From contig WFVT01000310.1 in assembly GCA_015491485.1 (NCBI GenBank), positions 1 to 37,193 on the forward strand: a stretch of 37,193 nucleotides of DNA. Reading direction: 5' to 3'. Of the stretch, positions 1 through 8,259 are shown in pieces; position 1 is the stretch's first letter; each line of letters starts with the position of its first letter. The DNA comes from Candidatus Zhuqueibacterota bacterium (GTDB lineage Bacteria > Zhuqueibacterota > Zhuqueibacteria > Zhuqueibacterales > Geothermadaptataceae). The position numbers and the translations under genes were made by a program. The notes below the pieces were generated by a model. The model made no database searches and had not been told where the DNA came from. It saw nothing but the letters and a program-made list of their open reading frames with translations.

Positions 1-60
1 ATACAGACAACAGGGTGGATTATGAAAACGAACGGGACAATCAATCACGGAGAAGGATGA
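1..60 (+). CDS. Possible 3' end of an upstream gene (partial)
   Basis: The reading frame beginning at base 1 is open for 19 codons and stops with TGA at 58-60. That stop overlaps the ATG at 57-59 of the next gene in an ATGA arrangement, which is typical of translationally coupled genes in one operon. The visible residues (ending in KTNGTINHGEG) are too few to assign a family. The overlap is seen directly; that this is a real gene end is inference, because the window cuts it off. Confidence 0.4.
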   Translation: MQTTGWIMKTNGTINHGEG

Positions 61-1523
61 ACGGTGTGAGCTGGACCGAGCGCTTGCGGCCTACTGGCAT
101 CTTGACGGTTTTGGGAAGCCTGTCTTTGGTCGGATATCTGACAATGTATGCGGTGGGGGTTATCCCGCTGCACATGCACTTCTTTTTTGCGGTGCTTGCG
201 GTTCTGGGCGGGTGCTATTTCACTGCCATTGCGGTGGTGCGTCGGCACCTCACTTCGGGAACGCCCTCCTCTTTTATGGATTCCATTCGAATCCATCGCC
301 GCCTGTTACTGATCATTGGGCTATTCGCGGTCCTGTTTCGTATGGCTCTTTTCTGGGCATATCCCGGCACCACCGACGATTTTTTCCGCTATATCTGGGA
401 TGGTCATCTATTGCAACAGGGCGTCAATCCTTATGCATTTGCACCGGGTTCTGATCATTCCATTCCCCTGCGCGATGACTATATCTATCCGTTGATCAAT
501 CACAAGCATGTCGTGACGATTTATCCGCCGCTGTTGCAACTGGGTTTTCTTTTAAGTTATCAAATTTCACCCGGCCTGTACGGTTTCAAGCTGCTTCCTG
601 TTCTTTTTGATCTGGGCTGCATGATCCTTCTTGTCTGGCTTCTGCATCATTACCGCCGCCCCATGGGGAACCTCGTCATCTACGCCTGGAATCCGCTGAT
701 CGTGTTGGAATTTGCCGGCAACGCCCATATCGACATCATCGGTGTGTTTTTCCTTCTGCTCTTCGTCGGACTGATGATTCAACACAGACCAATGTGGGCT
801 GCCATCGCCCTGGCCGCATCCACTTTGACGAAATGGGTTCCCATCCTTCTGCTGCCCTTCGTGTGGAGAAAACGCCGTATCCGGGACAGCGCCGTCTTTA
901 CCGGCCTATTCGTGGCGGCGCTGATTTTATCGTACATTCCTTTCCTCGATGCAGGGCCTCATTTGTTCCTGGCGCTCAAGACGTTCGCCAGCAAATGGCA
1001 TTTCAACGCTTCCGTGTTCGATGGCCTGTTCTTCGCCATCCGGGGCGTGATCCCCGACTTTCTCGTCGTTCAATATGCGCAATTCCGCCATCTTTCTACA
1101 GAAGCCGCATTCTGGCCCGGTTACCGCACCGATCTGGCATTGGCGGCAGCGAAAGGCGTCACCGTTTTGGTATTTCTCGCGTTTTACGCACTCCTCTGGT
1201 ACCGCGCGGATCGTTTCCGGGCACACCGGGATGATCGCTGGCCTTACCTCTGGTTTTTGCTGTTTTCTGCAATTCTCTTGCTTTCCCCCACCGTCCATCC
1301 ATGGTATCTTGCCTGGCTCATCCCTTTTCTGGCATTCTATCCCGTCCGCGCTTTTATCTATCTCAGCGTCGCCGTTTTGATGAGTTATCATGTTTTGCAG
1401 GATTATGTGATGAACGGCATCTGGCAGGAACATCCCCTCATCAAGCTCCTGATTTATGTGCCGTTTTTCGCGCTGTTATTTTGGGAGTGGAAAAAGCGGA
1501 AGCAAGCGGCGGGTCGGTTTTAA
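57..1523 (+). CDS. Polytopic membrane glycosyltransferase, GT87/DUF2029-like
   Basis: A roughly 488-residue protein with about ten hydrophobic segments, resembling bacterial GT-C type mannosyltransferases (GT87/DUF2029), which use polyprenyl-phosphate sugars on the outer face of the inner membrane. The motif TDDFFRYIWDGH, about 106-117 residues in, follows the second or third membrane segment; its acidic pair in the first periplasmic loop is the expected catalytic or metal site. NPYAFAP follows, as in the family. I chose the ATG at 57 because GGAG lies just upstream and the ATG overlaps the TGA of an upstream frame. An in-frame GTG at 15 is possible, and the frame is open to the window edge. 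The acceptor is unknown; a lipid-linked sugar or cell-envelope glycan is likely. Confidence 0.7.
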   Translation: MNGVSWTERLRPTGILTVLGSLSLVGYLTMYAVGVIPLHMHFFFAVLAVLGGCYFTAIAVVRRHLTSGTPSSFMDSIRIHRRLLLIIGLFAVLFRMALFWAYPGTTDDFFRYIWDGHLLQQGVNPYAFAPGSDHSIPLRDDYIYPLINHKHVVTIYPPLLQLGFLLSYQISPGLYGFKLLPVLFDLGCMILLVWLLHHYRRPMGNLVIYAWNPLIVLEFAGNAHIDIIGVFFLLLFVGLMIQHRPMWAAIALAASTLTKWVPILLLPFVWRKRRIRDSAVFTGLFVAALILSYIPFLDAGPHLFLALKTFASKWHFNASVFDGLFFAIRGVIPDFLVVQYAQFRHLSTEAAFWPGYRTDLALAAAKGVTVLVFLAFYALLWYRADRFRAHRDDRWPYLWFLLFSAILLLSPTVHPWYLAWLIPFLAFYPVRAFIYLSVAVLMSYHVLQDYVMNGIWQEHPLIKLLIYVPFFALLFWEWKKRKQAAGRF

Positions 1524-1563
1524 TACACCGTGCGTCGGCGACGACGGAATCGGATATGCCATA

Positions 1564-1761
1564 TTAATCGGCCAGCAAGCCGCGGGCAATCAGAAACGGG
1601 ATAATAATGTAAAGGAAAGTATCCCGGATCAGGTAAAATACAATCACCAGGGCGATCACTTTCCAGCCCATTTCTTTCATCATCGCTTTGAAGCCTTTTT
1701 CACGCAGGATGGCTTTCCACTGCTGAATTTTTTTCGGAACCAAAAAGTGTTTCAATTTCAT
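1564..1761 (-). CDS. Small membrane protein of unknown function
   Basis: A 65-residue protein with a basic amphipathic N-terminal half (residues 1-32, rich in Lys) followed by a hydrophobic stretch at about 33-60 that can form one long or two short membrane segments. It lies 145 bases after the end of endonuclease III on the same strand and converges on the glycosyltransferase with about 40 bases between stops. I recognise no family. The basic-then-hydrophobic layout suggests an inner-membrane protein with its N-terminus in the cytoplasm. No strong ribosome binding site is seen, so expression is less certain than for its neighbours. Confidence 0.55.
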   Translation of the reverse strand: MKLKHFLVPKKIQQWKAILREKGFKAMMKEMGWKVIALVIVFYLIRDTFLYIIIPFLIARGLLAD

Positions 1762-1906
1762 GGATCTACTCTGAATTGATGCTGCTCAAATCTGCGATTT
1801 TCTATGATACCATCGGACACCGCGCCGCATATCTTTTGCCACACCTTGAATCCAACTTGATTTTCCCAAAGCGCTGATCGGGATTCGGCGGCACATCCGG
1901 CCGGTT

Positions 1907-2563
1907 TCATTGTGCAGATGGACACAGGTCTTGAATGACACACTCATTGCATTTTGGCTTTCGCGCCTGACAGACCGCCCGACCATGCCAGATCAGGAGG
2001 TGCCCGAATAGCGTCCACTGCTCTCGCGGCACCAATTGCATGAGGTCCTGTTCAATCTTGTCCGGATTGCCGTTATCGCTCAAACCGAGCCGGGCGGCCA
2101 GCCGCTTTACGTGTGTATCGACCACAATGCCCTCATTTTTACAATAGGCATTTCCAAGCACCACATTGGCGGTTTTTCGGCCCACTCCGGGCAACTGTAC
2201 CAGCGCCTCCATGGAATCCGGCACCTGCCCCCCATGCTCAGCAACCAGGGTCTGTCCAAGCGCTTTGAGCGATCGCGCTTTGTTGCGAAAAAAGCCGGTA
2301 GAGCGGATATCGTTTTCCAACTCGGTTAAATCCGCGTTGGCGTAATCGTGCGCGGTTTTATACTTTTTGAACAGGTTTTTGGTTACCTGATTCACTCGTT
2401 CATCGGTGCATTGCGCCGAAAGAATCGTTGCCACCAGCAATTCCAGCGGATTACTGAAGTTTAGCGCACAACGGGCATCCGGATAAATCTGCCGTAACCG
2501 TTCGATAATTTTCCGCGTGCGCTCTTTTTTTTCCTCGAACGTTTCCCGGGTTAGATCTACCAT
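1907..2563 (-). CDS. nth: Endonuclease III (DNA glycosylase/AP lyase)
   Basis: This enzyme removes oxidised pyrimidines from DNA and nicks the abasic site in base excision repair. All hallmarks are present in 218 residues: the helix-hairpin-helix LPGVGRKTANVVL with the catalytic Lys at about 130, the catalytic Asp in VDTHVKR at about 149, and a C-terminal [4Fe-4S] loop with Cys at 198, 205, 208 and 214 (CX6CX2CX5C). Length is normal for the family. The ATG lies inside the last codons of the LiaF-like gene (7-base overlap), indicating translational coupling. It belongs to a cluster that also holds DNA polymerase X, so two repair enzymes may be co-expressed. Confidence 0.97.
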   Translation of the reverse strand: MVDLTRETFEEKKERTRKIIERLRQIYPDARCALNFSNPLELLVATILSAQCTDERVNQVTKNLFKKYKTAHDYANADLTELENDIRSTGFFRNKARSLKALGQTLVAEHGGQVPDSMEALVQLPGVGRKTANVVLGNAYCKNEGIVVDTHVKRLAARLGLSDNGNPDKIEQDLMQLVPREQWTLFGHLLIWHGRAVCQARKPKCNECVIQDLCPSAQ

Positions 2564-3171
2564 ATTGTGATTTCCCCAAATACGACGGTTGCAACAATAA
2601 TCAACCGGGTCGTCGCACCGTCGAAATCAGGCGATTTCAAGGTGCGCTGCACGAACAAACCGCTGCCGTGCTCTTGCCCGACTTCCACTTCTCCGGCCGA
2701 GACGCTGGCGCGTACCAGATAGGGCACCTTTTCGGGCAAACGGACTCGAATATCGCCGAACACCACGCTCAAGAATAACGTGCGCTGGCCCGGGCTCAGG
2801 GTCATCTCACGGCAATCCAGATCGATATCGCCCATCGTCACGGAATATCTGGCGCCGACAAAATGTTGCGCCCGGATTTTTCGACGGATTTCCCCGATAA
2901 CCCGGTTCTGATAAACGTAATGCTCCTGCTCTTCGGCTTGAACGGGTGGTGGCTCAGAGGGCCCGCGGGCTGTAACCGGACGTTCAATCGATTTCTCTTT
3001 CGGGAAGAAAATCATTTTCAGCCCGAGCAGAATCAATAAGACCGGCCAGAAGGTCTGTAACACCTCGAAAGCATCCAGCATCCCGAGTTCGTCTAACAAC
3101 AGCAGAACGCCAAGGATAATCAGTGTGATCCCGAGGAACGAAGGACTTCGGGGATTACGGCGCTGTGTCAT
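2557..3171 (-). CDS. LiaF-like membrane protein (DUF5668 + LiaF C-terminal domain)
   Basis: A 204-residue protein with two hydrophobic segments near the N-terminus (about 13-30 and 40-57, rich in Leu/Ile/Gly, the LiaI/LiaF-type membrane region). A proline-rich linker follows, then a beta-rich C-terminal domain (about 95-204) with repeated GDI/GEV motifs such as VTMGDIDLDC, VVFGDIRVRLP and VVFGEITIW. This is the pattern of the cell-wall-active-antibiotics response LiaF domain, known in Firmicutes as a modulator of envelope stress two-component systems. No LiaRS-type genes lie nearby, so a signalling role is uncertain. The start has GGAG seven bases upstream. Its stop overlaps nth. Confidence 0.82.
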   Translation of the reverse strand: MTQRRNPRSPSFLGITLIILGVLLLLDELGMLDAFEVLQTFWPVLLILLGLKMIFFPKEKSIERPVTARGPSEPPPVQAEEQEHYVYQNRVIGEIRRKIRAQHFVGARYSVTMGDIDLDCREMTLSPGQRTLFLSVVFGDIRVRLPEKVPYLVRASVSAGEVEVGQEHGSGLFVQRTLKSPDFDGATTRLIIVATVVFGEITIW

Positions 3172-3221
3172 TCATCATCTCCGCTACTTTTCGGCCTGTC
3201 CGGCGGGCTTTCGCTTTTCTG

Positions 3222-4973
3222 TTAGCTTACGGCCGGTCGCCCTTTTTTCTTCGCAAAAATTTTTTCAACCTCTTCCGCGGAATGGGTGTTCAGCACATCC
3301 GCTGCCGTAAGCCAGCCTTTGCGGGCGATCCCCACCCCCAAAAAGGTATCCGATAACCCGGCAACACTGTGAGCATCCGGATTGATACTGAGCATGATGC
3401 CCTGATCCCTGGCCTCCCGCACATACCGCCAGTCCAAATCGAACCGGTGCGGATTGGCATTGATTTCAATGATGACGTTATATTCTTTAGCTGCTGCAAA
3501 CAGTTCGGCATAGTTCAACGGATACCCCTCACGGCTGAGTAACAGCCGTCCGGTGGGATGCCCGAGGATGGTCACCAGCGGATGCGCCATGGCCTTGATG
3601 ATGCGCTCTGTGGCTTCTTGCTCGCTCATGTTCAATTTTTGGTGCACCGAAATGATGACAAAATCCAGCTCGGCGAGCACTTCATCGGGATAATCCAATG
3701 AACCATCGGAAAGAATATCGCATTCGGTGCCGTGGAAAATGCGAAAATCCGGATACTTCTGATTCAATTCGTCAATCCGTCGGCGCTGTTCGCGAAGCCG
3801 CTCCACCGAAAGCCCATTGGCATAATACACCGACTGGCTGTGATCGGAAATGCCGAGATACTGCATACCCATTTTCCGGCAGGCTTCGACCATTTCTTCC
3901 AGGGTATTGGCGCCGTCACTTTCGGTGGTGTGGGCGTGAATGATTCCCCGGATCTCGCTTGTTTCCACCAATTTCGGCAGTCGGTGTTCCAGGGCCGCCT
4001 CAATCTCGCCCATATCTTCGCGCAGCTCGGGAGGAATATAATCCATGCCCAGCGCGGCAAAAATCTCTTCTTCATTGCGGCACGGAATCAGCGACTCGTC
4101 TTCGCGAAACAGACCGTATTCATTCATTTTGATGCCCAGTTTGCGGGCATGAGAGCGCATGGCCGTGTTGTGTTCCCGAGAGCCGGTAAAATGGTGCAAC
4201 GCATAAGGAAATTGCTTATCGGAAACAATCCGCAGATCCGCCTGAATGCCTTCTTCGGTAATGATGCTGCTTTTGGTGCTGCCTTTCGCCACCACAGTCT
4301 GCACGCCGGGCTGCTGAGTAAAGTGCTCCATGATCGCATCGCGATCCTTTTCTTCCGCACTGGCAACGATGTCAATATCTTTGACGGTTTCTTTGCGGCG
4401 CCGGAGGCTTCCCGCAAGCTGCGCGCGGATCACCGCGGGATGTCCGGCGACGTGCTGAAACAGCCGCTCACCCGCGGCAAGCGCGACGTGGTACAGGTGC
4501 CGGTCGCTGTGCTGTTTGATGAATTGAATCCCTTCAAGAATTTTTTGCTCGGTGCGTGCACCAAACCCTTCCAGTGCTGCCAGTTGATGTTTGCGGCAGG
4601 CTAACTCCAGGTCTTTGATGGATTGAATACCCAGCTCTTCGTACAGCTTCTTAATTTTTTTCGGCCCCAGACCGGGAATGCGCAACAACTCCAACAGGCT
4701 GTCAGGGAATTCCGCGCGCAGGTTTTCATAATATTCCAGCCGGCCGGTGGTGACCAGCTCCGTGATTTTATCCGCCAGCGCCGAACCGATGCCCTTGATG
4801 TTCCGAATTTCACCGGACTGCACCAGATCCACCAGGTCTGCACTCAGGCTTTTGACCAGGCGGGCCGCGTTATGATAGGCGCGCGTTTTGAATGGATTTT
4901 CGCCTTTGAGCTCCAATAAGACGCCGATCTCCTCGAGAATCGCCGCCACATCTTCTTTTTTCATGGCATCCAT
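3222..4973 (-). CDS. polX: DNA polymerase X family protein with PHP phosphoesterase domain
   Basis: A bacterial PolX-type gap-filling repair polymerase with 3'-5' exonuclease activity. Order along 583 residues: an N-terminal 8-kDa-like domain with two helix-hairpin-helix motifs (about 59-77 IKGIGSALADKI and 98-115 IPGLGPKKIKKL), a nucleotidyltransferase centre with GSLRRRKETVKDIDIV (about 188-203; metal ligands Asp200 and Asp202) and a third Asp at about 246, and a C-terminal PHP domain. The PHP metal ligands are in HAH (346-348), ISDH (375-378), HGTE (about 414-417), GHP (about 471) and NPDAH (about 531). Nothing appears to be missing. It starts nine bases after the stop of the pyrophosphorylase gene. 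A second in-frame ATG three codons downstream (4964) is an alternative start. Confidence 0.96.
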   Translation of the reverse strand: MDAMKKEDVAAILEEIGVLLELKGENPFKTRAYHNAARLVKSLSADLVDLVQSGEIRNIKGIGSALADKITELVTTGRLEYYENLRAEFPDSLLELLRIPGLGPKKIKKLYEELGIQSIKDLELACRKHQLAALEGFGARTEQKILEGIQFIKQHSDRHLYHVALAAGERLFQHVAGHPAVIRAQLAGSLRRRKETVKDIDIVASAEEKDRDAIMEHFTQQPGVQTVVAKGSTKSSIITEEGIQADLRIVSDKQFPYALHHFTGSREHNTAMRSHARKLGIKMNEYGLFREDESLIPCRNEEEIFAALGMDYIPPELREDMGEIEAALEHRLPKLVETSEIRGIIHAHTTESDGANTLEEMVEACRKMGMQYLGISDHSQSVYYANGLSVERLREQRRRIDELNQKYPDFRIFHGTECDILSDGSLDYPDEVLAELDFVIISVHQKLNMSEQEATERIIKAMAHPLVTILGHPTGRLLLSREGYPLNYAELFAAAKEYNVIIEINANPHRFDLDWRYVREARDQGIMLSINPDAHSVAGLSDTFLGVGIARKGWLTAADVLNTHSAEEVEKIFAKKKGRPAVS

Positions 4974-4982
4974 TCCCGGTGA

Positions 4983-6389
4983 CTATTCAAGATAAAACGC
5001 TTTTGGGATTCGAAGATGTCCTTCGACTTTATGTAGGAATTCATCACGATCCAGGGCAAAAAGTGGGCTGATTTCCAGCCGCATTTCATCCACGTTTTCC
5101 GGCAGGCTGAAACCAGCGGTGCGCAGCCATGATGCAAACAGCCGTGTCATGTCCCGTCGTGCGGTGCTGGGGGAATCTTCACCTTCTGCATTTTTGACCG
5201 GGCTGAATTCTTCGCTGCGATCCACTTCCAGGACGACGGCCCGTTCGGCGTAATTCAACGCATCGAAAATAAACCGCTCAAATTTGTAGCCGTTTGGGGC
5301 ATCCGGTTGAACCGTCTGTCCCTGCTCATCCAGGTACGGTACTTTTTTATGGGCAATATGCCACGGCAATTCGATATCATGATTGCAAATTTTTTCGATA
5401 AAACGGCGGCTCAGCACATGAATGGCGATGCTGCCGGCATTATAAAGTAAATTGCCCTGCGCATCCCGCGCCTGTTTTTCCTCGTCCGACATGTCACTGT
5501 ATTCAATGACTCCGAGTTTGCCGTTGATCCGGCCGACCACTCCCACCTTTTCGAACGGATCACGCTTGGGCACCACCTTGGCGGACATATCTGCTTGCTG
5601 ATGGATATGGTAGCCCAAAAACACCGGATCGCAAATTTTAACCAGCACATTGTCCACCTGGAAATAAAACAAATATTCAATGCCACGGTTTTGCATATCT
5701 TCTACCGCGCCGCTTTTTTTCAGTGCGGCAAAAATACCACCATGCCCATCCGGACTCATAAATACATGATCCGGCCGATCCATGATCAATTTGCCCTGTT
5801 CATCCAACGCCGGCATCATGCCCTGAACGAAAAAGAACACATCATCTTGCGGCAGGCCGAAGTAACCATGCTGTTCAAAAAACGTCACCGTTTGTTCATG
5901 ATTGCTTTCACTGGTCATGATATACCACGGCACCCGGGTTTGATAACGCCGACGCGCAGCCAGCAACTTTTCGGCATGCAATTGAAACAGCGATTTTTGA
6001 GTCACCGGCCCGATCGGAAAAATCCCTTTGGGGCCGTCGAAACCGAGACGGGTGCCCTGGCCGCCGGCCACCAGAATGGCCCCCACCTTCCCGTCCCGAA
6101 GCGCCTGTTCTCCAACGGCAGCCATTTGTTTTGTCTGTTGCTTTTGCTCCTCGGTTCGTGGCAGAGGAATCGGCTGCACCGGTTCCAAAGTCACGTTCAC
6201 CGGCTTCTTGTTTGCAACGATGGTCTGGTGCAGCCGGTGCAACAGCTCGAAATCCATTTGCTGCACTTGCCGCAAAAGCGCTTCTTTCTGCAGTCGGGTG
6301 AGTTGATCCCAATAGGCAAAAATATGTTCCTGCCCCATTCGTCGGGCGCGGTCGAGCAGTTCGTGGTAAAGGGCATCTGCGTCCTTCAT
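4983..6389 (-). CDS. UDP-sugar pyrophosphorylase, UAP1/AGX type
   Basis: It probably makes a UDP-sugar, most likely UDP-N-acetylglucosamine, from UTP and the sugar 1-phosphate. The nucleotide-binding signature GGQGTRLGFDGPKG is at about 109-122. Several segments match the eukaryote-like UAP1 family rather than bacterial GalU or GlmU: YNAGSIAIHVLSRRFIEKI, LPWHIAHKKVPYLD, GYKFERFIFDAL and EEFSPVKNAEGEDSPSTARR. Length (468) fits the family. Substrate is inferred: UAP-like enzymes can also use glucose or galactose 1-phosphate. It is the first gene of a minus-strand cluster running into polX nine bases away, so it may set expression of the following repair genes. Confidence 0.88.
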   Translation of the reverse strand: MKDADALYHELLDRARRMGQEHIFAYWDQLTRLQKEALLRQVQQMDFELLHRLHQTIVANKKPVNVTLEPVQPIPLPRTEEQKQQTKQMAAVGEQALRDGKVGAILVAGGQGTRLGFDGPKGIFPIGPVTQKSLFQLHAEKLLAARRRYQTRVPWYIMTSESNHEQTVTFFEQHGYFGLPQDDVFFFVQGMMPALDEQGKLIMDRPDHVFMSPDGHGGIFAALKKSGAVEDMQNRGIEYLFYFQVDNVLVKICDPVFLGYHIHQQADMSAKVVPKRDPFEKVGVVGRINGKLGVIEYSDMSDEEKQARDAQGNLLYNAGSIAIHVLSRRFIEKICNHDIELPWHIAHKKVPYLDEQGQTVQPDAPNGYKFERFIFDALNYAERAVVLEVDRSEEFSPVKNAEGEDSPSTARRDMTRLFASWLRTAGFSLPENVDEMRLEISPLFALDRDEFLHKVEGHLRIPKAFYLE

Positions 6390-7255
6390 GGCTCCGTCCT
6401 CATGATGATCGTGATGGATTGTCCGGGTACTGGGAATGCATCAACCACGCAAAACAGGATGTTACCAGAGCGTGGAATATCCTTTGATTTTTATATGCAT
6501 GGCCAGACGGCTCTGCAAAATCAGAAATAAATATAACCGCTTCGGTACATTTTACCAAGAAAAAACCGCAGGGATGGTCGGAAGGGATATGGGAATACGT
6601 GATCGGGAAGGATGGATTGAGTCAGCCGAAAAATGGGCAGGCCGGTTCGGCGGCGCACACAGCATCCCGCTTTTCAAAGCCGTAAGCCAGCCGGACTGCG
6701 AACACGCGAGGAACAGACAAATGGAAAACCGCCCCTGCAATGCCGTCCAACGAAACCGCTGCGCCTTCCCTCAAATCCCAAACGGAGCACCACGCAAAAT
6801 GAATGCTCACCTGCTGCGTGGCTCCGGTCAGGGGTATCCGTCCGGTGAAATACAAGTTGATTTTCAGGGCGCGAAGATAAGTTTAGCTATCGTCTAACAC
6901 CAGGCCCCTCGCTCACAATAAACTATAGCGCGAGGCGTCCCCGCCGAGCGTCCCCTCGGCCGGAGGCATCGGGCTGGTTAAGAATATGACCGGATGCCTC
7001 GGTTTCGTTGGGCAATCGTTTACCGGGGGCCTTCGAGTTCGTTGGAAAAATTTGGGATTTTTCGATCTGTATGAAATTTGGAGCAGAGTGGAAACCTTGT
7101 GACTGCTTCAAGGCCTTTGCAAGCTGTAGAATCATGAGTTGCTATTCTCAAGATGCCCTTCACCGGGCGGATCCATCAGGTCCTACCGAAAGCTCCATCC
7201 GCTGCACGAAAGCCAAACGCTGATTGTTGCCGGCGCTCTTGAGATCGCCCGGGGG
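6390..7255. other. Gene-poor region with short inverted repeats
   Basis: About 870 bases without a convincing gene. Open frames on both strands are short and show no family resemblance. GCCGAG (6943-6948) and CTCGGC (6955-6960) can form a hairpin with a six-base loop. GAGGCATC (6963-6970) and GATGCCTC (6993-7000) form a second perfect 8-base inverted repeat with a 22-base loop. The direct repeat GCGTCCC also occurs twice at 6935-6955. It probably includes the promoter of the pyrophosphorylase cluster near 6390-6480 and decayed or repetitive sequence in the middle. Confidence 0.4.
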
Positions 7256-7930
7256 TTAGCGTTCGGCGAAGAGCGGAGTGCTACCGTTCCCCCCATCGCC
7301 ACGTTGGTCTTTTGCAGACTGGCGATATTCCACCCGCTTCACCACCGGCTTCGGCTTTTGACCCTGCTCTATAAGCTGCTTTACGAAAGCGAGTTGCTGC
7401 TGCACGTCTTTTGATTCTTTGAGGATGGCAAGATATTGATTCGCCTCAAAATATTCCTCAAAGAGCCGCAGCCGTTTGCGCAACTGCTTTAAACGAAACC
7501 GCGCCACGTCAAACCGGTTTTGATCCACATACGTGAGGCGAGGCATGCTTTGCAAATGCTCCATGCAGTGGTTCAGGTCTTCCGAAAACCGGGTAATAAG
7601 CCGCAAGCTTTCCTTTTGCGCACTGGCTTTGCGCTCTTGAAATGCCTGAGCGGCTTGATGCATCAGCAGAAGGCTTTTTTGAATTTCCCGTTCGGCGAGT
7701 CTGAACTGATTGGCGCGTATCCGCATTTCGGCATGTTGCAGGAGACTGCGGATGGCATGGAAATCTTCCGGAATGTACTGTGCGGCGCCGGATTGTTCCA
7801 ACTCGCTGAATTGGGCCCTGGCTTTTGCCAGTTCCTCCTGCGGTGAATTCGCGCACGCTCCCCCAAAAACACTGAACAACAAAACGACAGCCAATCCCCG
7901 CCACGAGAGTAAAGCTCTGGGCATCACCAT
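7256..7930 (-). CDS. Helical lipoprotein, DUF4398-like
   Basis: A 224-residue protein with a lipoprotein signal (hydrophobic core at about 10-22, then FGGAC with the modified Cys at about 26). The mature part is almost entirely alpha-helical: ELAKARAQFSELEQ, then a segment with regularly spaced Ala/Glu (RIRANQFRLAEREIQ, LLLMHQAAQAFQ) of the type seen in DUF4398 envelope proteins, then a longer helix to about 195 and a polar tail. It is likely anchored in a membrane and exposed to the periplasm. The start follows AAAGGAAG by about nine bases; a second ATG two codons later is possible. The family assignment is tentative and no function is known. Confidence 0.68.
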   Translation of the reverse strand: MVMPRALLSWRGLAVVLLFSVFGGACANSPQEELAKARAQFSELEQSGAAQYIPEDFHAIRSLLQHAEMRIRANQFRLAEREIQKSLLLMHQAAQAFQERKASAQKESLRLITRFSEDLNHCMEHLQSMPRLTYVDQNRFDVARFRLKQLRKRLRLFEEYFEANQYLAILKESKDVQQQLAFVKQLIEQGQKPKPVVKRVEYRQSAKDQRGDGGNGSTPLFAER

Positions 7931-8259
7931 AACTCGGCTTCCTTTGCGTTAAATCCCACACCTGCGCCCGAAGAGAGGGGGCAGCCATTAGTTTAATGCC
8001 TGTCAAATAACAACATGGAACGCATGGAGCGCGCGATGTTTAACCAGAGGCAAAAACGAAGATTTGTAATCCGCAGAGTGTGGTGCGAGATGCCGATTGA
8101 AAGCAGATAACAAGGTAGGTTGAACGTGTTTAAATATAAAAGCGGGGGCGAGGCTTTGCAAATGTTTTTTTACAAATTTTTAAAATTTTCAATAATGAGT
8201 AAAGGGATGACTAAAAACCATGCAACGCCGGACCCGGGAAAACAGACTCATGCTCACAT
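7931..8259. other. Intergenic region, AT-rich, no gene seen
   Basis: About 330 bases between the MinD-like gene and the lipoprotein gene, both on the minus strand. The part near 8140-8200 is rich in A and T tracts. No open frame with a plausible product, no tRNA and no clear GC stem followed by a T tract is visible. It presumably carries the promoter for the lipoprotein gene. Confidence 0.4.

Noticed and set aside
1524-1563. CGTCG/CGACG palindrome between the convergent glycosyltransferase and small membrane protein genes
   Set aside because: The loop would be a single base and no T tract follows, so a terminator is not supported.
3732-4604. 290-codon plus-strand frame opposite polX
   Set aside because: PolX on the minus strand has every expected motif, and the opposite frame resembles no family.
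5595-6530. 311-codon plus-strand frame opposite the pyrophosphorylase gene
   Set aside because: Antisense shadow of a well-supported gene; the translation is His/Gln-rich without domain features.
6436-6897. 153-codon plus-strand frame in the gene-poor region
   Set aside because: No ribosome binding site, irregular composition and no family resemblance; competing frames of similar quality lie on the other strand.
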